From the NCBI RefSeq assembly GCF_001687365.1, contig NZ_CM004503.1, forward strand, positions 1 through 64,000: a stretch of DNA of 64,000 bases, in the 5' to 3' direction. Both the position numbers and the translations under genes were made by a program. This DNA comes from Pararhizobium polonicum (GTDB lineage: Bacteria > Pseudomonadota > Alphaproteobacteria > Rhizobiales > Rhizobiaceae). Below the pieces are notes generated by a model. The model was not told the origin of the DNA. It saw only the letters and a program-made list of their open reading frames with translations, and did not search any database. Shown here piece by piece: positions 8,593 to 17,157 of the stretch (position 1 is its first letter; every line of letters begins with the position of its first letter).

Positions 8593-9222
8593 ATGAAACC
8601 CCTCGCCATATCAGTTCCAGACGTAATTATGAAGCGTGCCCTTGTCGGCGGGCGCGGCAGTGTCTTCACGCCGAGTGATTTCCTGGACGTGGCCGCGCGA
8701 TCGACTGTCGACCAAGCCCTTTCCCGGTTGGCAAAGAGTGGAAAGCTTCGGCGCCTGACGCGAGGCTTGTACGACTTCCCAAAGGTTCATCCGCAACTTG
8801 GGCCCCTTTCGCCGACCCCTGACGATGTCGCGAAAGCGTTGGCACGGGAGACCGGATCTCAGGTGCAAATTGCCGGCGCGCGCGCGGCGAATGCCCTTGG
8901 CCTTTCAACGCAGGTTCCGGCAAAGAGCACCTATCTGACTAATGGCCCCTCCCGCCGTGTCGTACTCGGTAAGCGCGTGGTCGATCTGCGTCACGCTTCG
9001 CCCAAGCACCTTATTGCTCCGGGCAGTGCTGCAGGTACCGTCGTCCAGGCTCTTCGTCACGTTGGAGCATCACGTGCCGCCGACGTTGTGCACGTTGCCG
9101 TCCGTTGGTTGTCGGTCAGTGACAAGAAAACGCTTGCATCCAATGCGATCCAGGCCCCCGCATGGATGCGGCCGACGCTCGTCTCTATCGCTAACGCAAT
9201 GCCGAGTGAGGTAGATGGATAA
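8593..9222 (+). CDS. AbiEi-type (DUF6088-like) antitoxin, orphan
   Basis: The 209-residue product resembles type IV toxin-antitoxin AbiEi/DUF6088 proteins: an N-terminal winged helix (VFTPSDFLDVAARSTVDQALSRLAKSGKLRRLTRGLYDFPK, written here only as a landmark of residues 24-65) followed by the antitoxin domain with ARAANALGLSTQVP and VVDLRHASPKHL. The nucleotidyltransferase partner AbiEii that normally follows is absent; the next gene is ietA. No ribosome site precedes the start, which lies at the edge of an operator-like repeat, so the mRNA may be leaderless. Confidence 0.72.
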   Translation: MKPLAISVPDVIMKRALVGGRGSVFTPSDFLDVAARSTVDQALSRLAKSGKLRRLTRGLYDFPKVHPQLGPLSPTPDDVAKALARETGSQVQIAGARAANALGLSTQVPAKSTYLTNGPSRRVVLGKRVVDLRHASPKHLIAPGSAAGTVVQALRHVGASRAADVVHVAVRWLSVSDKKTLASNAIQAPAWMRPTLVSIANAMPSEVDG

Positions 9223-9471
9223 CTATGCGAATGTGTCCATCAAGCTGATGGGAAAGAATTTGTTCTCGTTGCAGTCTCAAATGTTGGGAACTGTTGCTTC
9301 GTTCAAATTGCTTTTCTCTATGGCGATCAATAAACTGGATTTTAACCAGTTCTTGGGGAGAGGCGTCTATCTCTCGAAAGTGCCCAAAAGTCACCGCGAG
9401 AGGAACACGATGACGCAAATGTGGACCATTCAATCAGAAGGAGCTCGATCTATGAACCGAGCTCAGTCGTC
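9223..9471. other. Spacer between the AbiEi-like gene and ietA
   Basis: Lower in GC than its flanks. An 86-codon frame (9215-9475) spans it but resembles nothing I know. AAGGAG at 9438-9443 is well placed for a 7-codon peptide (ATG 9452, MNRAQSS) whose stop overlaps the ietA ATG as ATGA. This may be a translational-coupling leader or chance. Confidence 0.35.
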
Positions 9472-10458
9472 ATGACCACGGCGCAGCAGTTGATCTCGCT
9501 GCTGAAGAGCCACGTCGAAGGCGACGACGAGCAGTTCCTGACGATTGCATTGCAGGCCGCAGCAAGTGAGGCCCGCAGGGGTCATGGAAAGGTGGCTGTG
9601 CAACTCCGCGAACTTGTCGATGCCGCGCGCGCCAACAAGGATCGTACCTCCGGGCGTAAGAAGGCTCCTGTTCCTATTGCGCAGCCACGCGGTGACCTCG
9701 TAAACCTCGTTGCAGTTCGCTATACTGACGTTCGGCTGTCAAGCATGATCCTGCCTGCGGCGCTCGAAGCTCGTTTGAAACGAGTCATTCTCGAGCAGCG
9801 ACAACAGCATAAGCTTCGCAGCCATGGGCTGGCCCCACGTCGCAAACTGTTGCTCATCGGTCCCCCCGGATCCGGAAAGACAATGACCGCGGCTGCGCTC
9901 GCCGGGGAACTCCATACGCCGTTGTTCACCGTTCAGCTCGATGGCTTGATGACGAAGTTTATGGGGGAGACCGCCTCGAAGTTGCGGCTGGTGTTCTCGG
10001 CGATGGCTGAAACCAAAGGCGTCTACTTCTTCGACGAGTTCGATGCCATCGGCGCGAAGCGCGCGGAACGCAATGACGTGGGCGAGATCCGGCGTGTCCT
10101 CAATTCATTCCTTCAGTTCCTGGAAGAGGATGAGAGTGACGGTCTGGTGGTGGCGGCGACCAATCACCCGGAATTGCTCGATCCAGCGCTCTTTCGGCGG
10201 TTCGATGACGTCATCGAGTATGCATTGCCGAGCGTTGAGGTCGCGACCGGGATTTTGCAGGCGCGCCTTTCCAGCTTCGACACCCGGGATATCGACTGGA
10301 CAAAAGCGGTTACAGATGCTGCCGGTTTGAGCCAGGCCGAGATTGCCCGCGCTGCGACCGATGCCGCGAAACTCGTCGTCCTGTCCGACCGGGACCGCAT
10401 CACCCAGAACGATCTGTCCCTCGCGATAGCCGAACGCAAAGGAGCGGCGTCGCAATAA
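9472..10458 (+). CDS. ietA: AAA-family ATPase IetA
   Basis: ietA-ietS was described on a Ti plasmid as enhancing incompatibility and stability, and the same AAA-plus-subtilase architecture has been reported as a phage-defence system. This 328-residue protein has Walker A LLIGPPGSGKTMTAA (about residues 128-141), Walker B YFFDEFDAIG (185-194), a sensor AATNHPELLDPALFRRFD and an arginine-finger region, as in FtsH/proteasomal AAA ATPases. The ATG overlaps the stop of a short upstream frame. It lies 3 nt before ietS and probably controls or feeds the protease. Confidence 0.88.
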   Translation: MTTAQQLISLLKSHVEGDDEQFLTIALQAAASEARRGHGKVAVQLRELVDAARANKDRTSGRKKAPVPIAQPRGDLVNLVAVRYTDVRLSSMILPAALEARLKRVILEQRQQHKLRSHGLAPRRKLLLIGPPGSGKTMTAAALAGELHTPLFTVQLDGLMTKFMGETASKLRLVFSAMAETKGVYFFDEFDAIGAKRAERNDVGEIRRVLNSFLQFLEEDESDGLVVAATNHPELLDPALFRRFDDVIEYALPSVEVATGILQARLSSFDTRDIDWTKAVTDAAGLSQAEIARAATDAAKLVVLSDRDRITQNDLSLAIAERKGAASQ

Positions 10459-10461
10459 TCG

Positions 10462-12972
10462 ATGGCAGAAGAACCACCGCGTCCACTCCCACACGTTTAT
10501 TTGCCCGGTCACGGGAACATCCAGGACTACACCGCCAGAGGCGGAGGTGGCGGCACAACCGTGCCGGCGCGCGATAGGGCTCAGCATGCTGTAAAGCTGA
10601 CAGAAGCCCTTACCCGCGCGGTGGCAGACGCGGAAGCGCAATTGAGAGCTCGCGAGCCCGACCTTGCGGGTGGAACGCCAGGTTTCTATCTTGAGTTCGA
10701 ACTCCCTTCATCCCAGAGCGAGATCGTCGATAAGCTCGAAAACCGGCAGGGCAAGTTTCCGATCGAACTTGTTAGCGTTCGCCCGTTAGGAGAGGGAGGG
10801 AACTCAATCGCCGCCACTGTCTTCGTCCCCGAACGCCAGCGCGATTATTACCTCAAGAAGGTGGCCGAATATCGCGACCAGGACCGGATCCAACGGATCG
10901 AGGTCGACGGTGAGATCGTCGAAAAAAACAACGGACCCAAGAATGAAGTGCTCGTAGCCTCGCTTGAGACCGCGCGCCTTGCGGTGGCCAGATCCCTCTA
11001 TACGGATGACGAGGCGTTCTTTCCGGTGCCCGGTACGGCCATCTGGTGGGAGGTCTGGCTGCGTCTCGGGACCAGAGACACCTTTGCGGCTGCGGCTGAG
11101 CGACTGGAGCTGCCGGTGCGTGAACACGCCCTGCAGTTTCCGGAGCGGGAGGTGTTGATCGTCCACGCGAGCGCCGAAACCCTCGGGCGGATCATTGCGC
11201 ACACCGACACGATCGCAGAGCTCAGAACCGCTCGTGATACACCCGCCTTCTTTATGGAAATGGACGGCGCCGAGCAACGCGCCTGGGCCGCGGAGACGGC
11301 AGATCGCATCGTAGCCAACAATGGCGACGGTCCCGCCGTCTGCCTTCTCGATTCAGGCTCTACCCGACGTCACCCTTTGATCCTCCCGGCGCTCTCAGCA
11401 GTGGATCAGCAGGCATTCGATCCCGGCTGGAACGTCGAAGACACGAGCAATCAGGGGCACGGCGGCCATGGGACCCAGCTTTCCGGCGTTGCCATTTATG
11501 GTGACCTGAGCGATGTTCTCGCCGGAGCCGGGCAGATCATCCTGACGCACCGGCTGGAGTCGGTAAAGATTCTGCCCGACCATGGTGCAAATGACCCCGA
11601 TCTCTTCGGCGCCATCACCGCCCAATCAATCGCCCGTGCCGAAATCGTCGCACCGAACCGGCCTCGCGCCATCTGCCTTGCCCTGACCAGCGATGGCGAT
11701 CACTGGCGCGGCCGTCCGTCGTCATGGTCTGCAGCTCTCGACGCACTCGCCTATGGCGCCGACAATGCGCCGCGCCTGATTGCAGTCTCCGCCGGCAACA
11801 TTCGTGAGGATATCCATCAGAACGATTATCTCGTCCGCAACGATATCACGCCGATCGAAAGCCCTGCCCAGGCGTGGAATGTGCTGACGGTCGGAGCATT
11901 TACCGAGAAGACGACAATCACCGACCCTGTCTTCAACGGATGGGGTGTCATGGCCCAGGTCGGCGATCTCATGCCACGTAGCCGTACCTCCGTCACTTGG
12001 AACCACGATTGGCCCCTCAAACCCGATGTCGTCTTCGAGGGTGGCAATCTGGGCGTAGATCCGGCGACGCTCATTGGTGATCACCTTGACGATCTCGCGC
12101 TGCTGACGACCTATCGGACGCCTGAGCACCGGGCGTTCACGACGACCGGCGAGACCAGCGCAGCAACTGCGCTCGCGGCAAGGATGGGCGCGCAGATCCT
12201 GGCTCAGCGTCGCACTCTGTGGCCCGAAACGGTCAGGGCGCTGATCGTCCATTCGGCCGAATGGACACCGACGATGAAAGCCCATCTGGGCGGGATCAAC
12301 AAGAATGCCTTGATGCGGCGTTACGGTTTCGGGGTTCCATCACTGGTGCGCGCCCTTGGAAGTCTCGATAACGATGTCACCATGGTCATCGAGAACGAGA
12401 TGCAACCATTCAAGACCGTGGGCAGCAAGATCGAGACCAAGGACATGGTCCTGCACGCGCTTCCCTGGCCAACAGAGGAACTCGAGGCTCTTGGTGAAAC
12501 CCAGGTCCAGTTGCGGATCACGCTCAGCTATTTCATTGAGCCCAATCCTGGGGAGCGTGGCCAAACACGCCGTCACAGCTACGCTTCGCATGGATTGCGG
12601 TTTGCGTTGAAACCGGGCGACGAGCGCCCCGATGTCTTCTTGCGTCGCATCAATGCCGCGGCCGGGGCCAGGCCGCCGGCAAGGGCGGCGGGAGACGCAG
12701 GCTGGACGCTTGGTCCCGTTCTTCGCAATCGGGGATCGCTGCATGGGGATATCTGGGAGGGAAACGCCGTCGAGCTCTCCCAGCGTGACGCTATCGCCAT
12801 CTATCCGACTGGCGGATGGTGGCGGGAGAATACCGGTCAGAGAAGGGGTAATACAGCGGTTCGTTACGCGCTTGTCGCAACGTTACGAACTGCGGCTGAT
12901 GTCGATCTCTACACCCCGATCAGCACCCCCATCCTTCCAGAGGTGGCGCCCGAAATTCTGATTGAGACTTAG
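10462..12972 (+). CDS. ietS: Subtilisin-like serine protease IetS (S8 family)
   Basis: The protease partner of IetA. The 836-residue protein carries an S8 triad: Asp 297 in CLLDSGSTRRHP, His 336 in GHGGHGTQLSG and Ser 566 in TTGETSAATALAARMG. About 290 residues precede the peptidase domain and ~200 follow, including a beta-rich C-terminal part. There is no signal peptide, so it acts in the cytoplasm, unlike secreted subtilisins. In the known pair the protease is harmful without the ATPase, giving toxin-antitoxin-like addiction; here that is inferred by homology. Separation from ietA is 3 nt. Confidence 0.88.
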   Translation: MAEEPPRPLPHVYLPGHGNIQDYTARGGGGGTTVPARDRAQHAVKLTEALTRAVADAEAQLRAREPDLAGGTPGFYLEFELPSSQSEIVDKLENRQGKFPIELVSVRPLGEGGNSIAATVFVPERQRDYYLKKVAEYRDQDRIQRIEVDGEIVEKNNGPKNEVLVASLETARLAVARSLYTDDEAFFPVPGTAIWWEVWLRLGTRDTFAAAAERLELPVREHALQFPEREVLIVHASAETLGRIIAHTDTIAELRTARDTPAFFMEMDGAEQRAWAAETADRIVANNGDGPAVCLLDSGSTRRHPLILPALSAVDQQAFDPGWNVEDTSNQGHGGHGTQLSGVAIYGDLSDVLAGAGQIILTHRLESVKILPDHGANDPDLFGAITAQSIARAEIVAPNRPRAICLALTSDGDHWRGRPSSWSAALDALAYGADNAPRLIAVSAGNIREDIHQNDYLVRNDITPIESPAQAWNVLTVGAFTEKTTITDPVFNGWGVMAQVGDLMPRSRTSVTWNHDWPLKPDVVFEGGNLGVDPATLIGDHLDDLALLTTYRTPEHRAFTTTGETSAATALAARMGAQILAQRRTLWPETVRALIVHSAEWTPTMKAHLGGINKNALMRRYGFGVPSLVRALGSLDNDVTMVIENEMQPFKTVGSKIETKDMVLHALPWPTEELEALGETQVQLRITLSYFIEPNPGERGQTRRHSYASHGLRFALKPGDERPDVFLRRINAAAGARPPARAAGDAGWTLGPVLRNRGSLHGDIWEGNAVELSQRDAIAIYPTGGWWRENTGQRRGNTAVRYALVATLRTAADVDLYTPISTPILPEVAPEILIET

Positions 12973-13259
12973 ACCCTCCCGCATGGGGGGGCATTGGACC
13001 GTGTACGTCCCAGACGAGGTGGCCTTCCGGTCAGTCAACCGACTCGGCAGCTCATATGGGCGGGTTCCGGCCCCACCGCCTTGAAGGAGAGATGTGTGGC
13101 TTTCCCCAACTGATCGGGCACGCGTGTGCATGTCAGATATCGACGGCGCCGGGCCAGTGGAGGCGGCTGATCCGGCCTTGTTCGATGACACCGGTACGGC
13201 CGCACACGACGCACTGAAACCTTCCCAGACTGGCGAAGGTGCCATGAGGATGTCCCCAT

Positions 13260-13475
13260 ATGACCACCACCAATGAAATCGCCGACAAGATCGCAGCCGA
13301 ACAAAACCTCACCAAGGCGCAGGCCAAGACGATCGTCGAAAGCGTCTTTAAACAGATCACCGACGCGGCGCTTGCTGGCGCTGAAACGTCGATCCCGTCG
13401 TTTGGAAAGTTCAAGCTGAAGGACACTCCGGAGCGTGAAGGCCGCAATCCGGCAACCGGAGCGACCATTCACTGA
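13260..13475 (+). pseudogene. HU-type DNA-binding protein, 3' truncated
   Basis: The 71-codon frame matches a complete HU gene at 52424-52702 (opposite strand) up to ...NPATGATI, then reads one His codon and stops, losing the last ~21 residues of the DNA-binding arm and terminal helix. The loss coincides with the end of the ABC-transporter block: the stop codon of that convergent gene (13469-13471) lies exactly at the break. The remainder differs from the intact copy by only scattered substitutions, several of them synonymous. Function is doubtful. Confidence 0.85.
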
Positions 13476-16400
13476 CCCGCAAGCGCTGCGTATTCGACCT
13501 GAGCCAATCCAACGGACTGATGGCCGATCAGTTCGGCGTAAAATCCACCCAGGCTCATCAGATCACGGTGTTTTCCCCGCTCGACGATCCGCCCATCCCG
13601 CATCACGAGAATCTGATCGGCTGCCCGGATCGTCGATAGCCGGTGGGCGATGATAAGGGTCGTCCTGTTGACCATAAGCTCGTCGAGTGCTGCCCGCACA
13701 TGAGCTTCGCTTGCCGCGTCGAGGTGCGAGGTCGCCTCATCCAGGATCAGCACCGGCGCGTTTTTGAGGAATGCGCGGGCGATGGATATCCGCTGTCTCT
13801 GCCCACCGGAAAGTTGAACGCCTCGCTCTCCGACCGGAGTTTCCAGTCCAGCGGGCAAAGACGCAACAAAATCCGTGAGGGCCGCTCGCTGGATAGCCAG
13901 ATCCAGATCTTCCTGAGTGGCATCCGGTCGAGCAAGCCGGATATTTTCGGCTAGCGTCGCATTGAACAGGTATGTGTCCTGAGCGACGAGTGCGATATGC
14001 TCTCGAAGGCTATCGAGCTTAATTTCGCGCAGATCATGGCCGTCGATCGTAATACAGCCTTGCTGAGGATCCCAGAAGCGGAGCACCAGGTTCGCGATCG
14101 TGGTCTTGCCAGCTCCCGACGAGCCGACAAGTGCGATCCGTGCGCCAGCTGGCACCTTGAAATCAACCTCCTCAAGCACGGTAGATCCGGCTTTGTCGTA
14201 GGAAAAGGTGACGTTCGAAAATTCCAGCTCCGATCCACCGGATGTCTCGGGCAGGATATTTGGACCATCGACGACCGGAATAGGCTCGACATTAACGGCA
14301 TGGACACGCCGCGTCGACGCGATAGAGTCTGCCAGCTGTCGTGCCGCCTGCGCCAGTTCCGACACAGGCAGGAATGCCGCAGAAGAAAGCAACGCCACAA
14401 GCGGGAGGAGCGTCGGCTCGAACGCATGGCTATGGATCATGAAGGCCGCAGTGACCAGCACTGCGGCAGAGCCGAGGGCGGAAACCACCTCCTGCCTGGC
14501 CGTCTGGAACGACAGGTCTGCATTGAGCGCCACCCTCGTGCGCTGATAGTCGGCCGTCTGATCGTGAAAGACCTTCCGGCGCGCAGCAACCGCACGAAAG
14601 GCGATGAGTTCGCCCATGCCTTGCACTGTGTCCACGACAAAGGCATTGAGGCCACCCAGTTCGGCGCGAGCCTGGCCGCCAAGGGCATCAACCTTGCGGC
14701 GCTCGAACACCGGTGCGAGCGCCGCATAAACCAGGAATGGCAGCAGTACGAGTGCTGTCGGCCAGGCTATGAAGGTGAGAGCGATCAGAACGGTCAGTGG
14801 TATCAGGAGCGCCACCATCGCCGGCGCCACGACGTGCGCGAAGAAGTATTCGACCGTCTCGACGTCCTGTGTCCCGAGCGAAACGAGATCGCCAGAGCGC
14901 CGCTTCAGAAGATAGGCCGGCGCAAGCTTTTCCAGGGCGTAGTAGAGATCGACGCGCATCTGGGCGAGCAGTCTGTAGGCCATGTCGTGGGAGCGCCACG
15001 ATTCATTCCATTGCAGAAACGCTGCCAGAGGTACCAGTGCCGCCATCCACATGAGATACGCACTAAATGGCGCGCCCGTCTTGATTGCCGCCACTGTCAA
15101 AGCGCTGAGCGTGCTGACGCCGATCAAGGCATAGACGCGTCCCACGCCGGAAGTGACGGTCAGGATCAATTGCTTGCGCCATGGCCCGATCAGTTTGAAC
15201 AGCGTTCCCAAGGTCCGGAATGAGGTCAGGCCTGCGGCAATTCTTTCCCCTTCGGTCAGTTGAGGTTTTGCCGGGGATGCTTTTACGATCTCGGCCGAAC
15301 GTTGGTTTTGGGGCGCTATGACGGTGTTGAAATCGACCAGGGCGTCACTCTCGCTCAGTTGGATCTGTTCGGCCATGAGTTTCCGGTACGGCCCGTCGCG
15401 GGCGATCAGTTCGGCGTGCGTGCCACTGTCGGCGATCAGTCCATCGGACACCACGAGGATACGGTCAGCATCGATCACGCTCGACAGGCGATGCGCCAGC
15501 ACGATGGTTGTCCTCTCCCTGGAAAGATCATCGAGAGCAGCCTGGATAATGCTTTCGTTCTCGGCATCGACCGACGAGAGGGCCTCATCGAGGACGAGGA
15601 TGGGCGCGTCCCTCAAGACCGCACGGGCAATTGCTATTCGCTGTCGTTGACCGCCCGACAGTCGGAGACCGCGTTCCCCGATGATTGTGCGATAGCCCTG
15701 CGGAAGCGAAGCAATAAATTGATGGGCGTTGGCGGCATGCGCAGCGGCCTCCACCTGTTGCGGTGTCGCGTCGGGACGGGCGATGCGGATGTTGTCTTCG
15801 ACCGATCCGTAAAAAAGATAGGTGTCCTGTTGCACGACGGCGATCTGATCGCGGATGTGATCGGCAGCAAGCGTTGTGACATCGTGCCCACCAATGCGGA
15901 TCGTGCCGGCATCTGCGTCGTAAAATCGCAGCAAAAGCTTGACAATGGTCGATTTGCCCGAGCCGCTGTAGCCGACGATGCCAATGCGCTCACCTGCCCT
16001 GACGTCGAAAGACACGCCCTTAAGGGCTGCGCCGCGTTCGTCCGAATAGCCGAACCGCACATTCTCAAAGGATATAGACGGCTCGATATCCGGAGTGGCA
16101 GAGGTTTCGCGCGGGGGACGCGGTGGTGTTGCCTGAAGCAACGCCTTGATGCCAACGGCGGCTGCATTGGCCATCATGCCCCGGTGGAGGAGGGAGCGCA
16201 GATCGCGCAACGGCCGGAACACCTCCGTCCCTGCCATCAGAACGATCAGCAAAGCCTCGATACTCATGTCCCCGTGGCTGACGCGCCATGCGCCAAGCGC
16301 AATGGCAACTGCTGCGCCGCCGGCGATGGCGAGGTCCGTGAATGCCCGGCTCATAAGGGCGGCTTGCAGGACAAACATCGTGCTGTCGGCCAACTGGTTG

Positions 16401-17074
16401 GCTTTCAGGGCAAGCCGCTCGCCGAACGTGGCGCTCTGGCCGAACGCCTTGAGTGTTGGCAAGCCTTGCACGGCATCGAGAAAATCCGCGCCGAAGGCTT
16501 TGAAGGAGCGAACGCGGCGCAACGTCGACTGTTCGCCAATACGCTTGAGGACCACCGGAAAGATCAAGGCGAGAATGGCGGCCACCGAGATCACGGCCGC
16601 GACGGGGACGTCCCAGAACGACAGGACCGCAAACAGCAGCACGGGCGCCAGAAAGGCGATGGCGACCTGTGGGATAAACTGGCCGAAAAACGCCTGAAGT
16701 TGTTCGACGCCATCAATTGTCGACAGGGCGATGCTACCCGTCCGGCGCTCGGCGAGCCATGCTGGTCCCAGCCGCACGATCTGGTCGAAGAGGCTGAGCC
16801 TCACCCGGTCCTGGATTAGTGCGGCGGTGCGGTGCGCCACCATGGCGCGCCAGTATTCAAGACCCATGCGCGACAGGATGACCGCCACGAGTACGACGAT
16901 CGCAACCAGCTGGTCGGCCAGTGGGGCGCCTTCGAACAGACGCGCGATCAGCCAGCCGAGGATAATGAACCTTGCGATGCCGAGTGCCAGCGAAACAAAT
17001 CCGAGGGCAATGGCTGCGGCGATTCGGGCACGGAAGCCCTTCGTCGCCGCCCAGAGTTGCGCGTCAAAATGCAT
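13469..17074 (-). CDS. Fused tandem ABC transporter (TMD-NBD-TMD-NBD, CydDC/exporter fold)
   Basis: A 1,201-residue fusion of two ABC half-transporters. Half one has a transmembrane domain (residues ~1-310) and an ATPase with GYSGSGKST (near 368) and LSGGQRQRIAIARA; half two repeats this with GSSGAGKTT (near 983) and a second LSGGQRQR. This exporter fold includes CydDC-like thiol exporters and the YbtPQ/IrtAB siderophore importers. It is the last gene of the minus-strand RpiR-importer cluster, 83 nt after the second ATPase gene, suggesting the same substrate. Substrate unknown. TTAGGAC precedes ATG 17074. Its stop abuts the truncated HU gene. Confidence 0.85.
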   Translation of the reverse strand: MHFDAQLWAATKGFRARIAAAIALGFVSLALGIARFIILGWLIARLFEGAPLADQLVAIVVLVAVILSRMGLEYWRAMVAHRTAALIQDRVRLSLFDQIVRLGPAWLAERRTGSIALSTIDGVEQLQAFFGQFIPQVAIAFLAPVLLFAVLSFWDVPVAAVISVAAILALIFPVVLKRIGEQSTLRRVRSFKAFGADFLDAVQGLPTLKAFGQSATFGERLALKANQLADSTMFVLQAALMSRAFTDLAIAGGAAVAIALGAWRVSHGDMSIEALLIVLMAGTEVFRPLRDLRSLLHRGMMANAAAVGIKALLQATPPRPPRETSATPDIEPSISFENVRFGYSDERGAALKGVSFDVRAGERIGIVGYSGSGKSTIVKLLLRFYDADAGTIRIGGHDVTTLAADHIRDQIAVVQQDTYLFYGSVEDNIRIARPDATPQQVEAAAHAANAHQFIASLPQGYRTIIGERGLRLSGGQRQRIAIARAVLRDAPILVLDEALSSVDAENESIIQAALDDLSRERTTIVLAHRLSSVIDADRILVVSDGLIADSGTHAELIARDGPYRKLMAEQIQLSESDALVDFNTVIAPQNQRSAEIVKASPAKPQLTEGERIAAGLTSFRTLGTLFKLIGPWRKQLILTVTSGVGRVYALIGVSTLSALTVAAIKTGAPFSAYLMWMAALVPLAAFLQWNESWRSHDMAYRLLAQMRVDLYYALEKLAPAYLLKRRSGDLVSLGTQDVETVEYFFAHVVAPAMVALLIPLTVLIALTFIAWPTALVLLPFLVYAALAPVFERRKVDALGGQARAELGGLNAFVVDTVQGMGELIAFRAVAARRKVFHDQTADYQRTRVALNADLSFQTARQEVVSALGSAAVLVTAAFMIHSHAFEPTLLPLVALLSSAAFLPVSELAQAARQLADSIASTRRVHAVNVEPIPVVDGPNILPETSGGSELEFSNVTFSYDKAGSTVLEEVDFKVPAGARIALVGSSGAGKTTIANLVLRFWDPQQGCITIDGHDLREIKLDSLREHIALVAQDTYLFNATLAENIRLARPDATQEDLDLAIQRAALTDFVASLPAGLETPVGERGVQLSGGQRQRISIARAFLKNAPVLILDEATSHLDAASEAHVRAALDELMVNRTTLIIAHRLSTIRAADQILVMRDGRIVERGKHRDLMSLGGFYAELIGHQSVGLAQVEYAALAGQ

Positions 17075-17102
17075 GTTTATGTCCTAACGAGGCGTTTGTG
17101 GG

Positions 17103-17118
17103 CGTAGTGACAACTACG
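17103..17118. promoter_or_regulatory. CGTAGT inverted repeat before the fused ABC gene
   Basis: CGTAGT and ACTACG with a 4-bp spacer form an inverted repeat 29 bp upstream of the fused ABC gene. The same half-site occurs in the palindrome at 22094-22108 upstream of the binding-protein gene, so both may bind the neighbouring RpiR regulator. Confidence 0.5.
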
Positions 17119-17157
17119 TTTACTATCTACACTACGGGTGAGGTAATGTCCATTACG

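Noticed and set aside
9215..9475. 86-codon frame between the AbiEi-like gene and ietA
   Set aside because: Overlaps the AbiEi-like stop, has no ribosome site, resembles no family and has AT-leaning intergenic composition. Kept only as a note on a possible coupling peptide.
13094..13276. 60-codon frame just before the truncated HU gene
   Set aside because: Overlaps the HU start and shows no family features or good ribosome site.
15260..16819. 519-codon plus-strand frame opposite the fused ABC gene
   Set aside because: GC-rich antisense shadow; the minus strand encodes two complete ABC modules.
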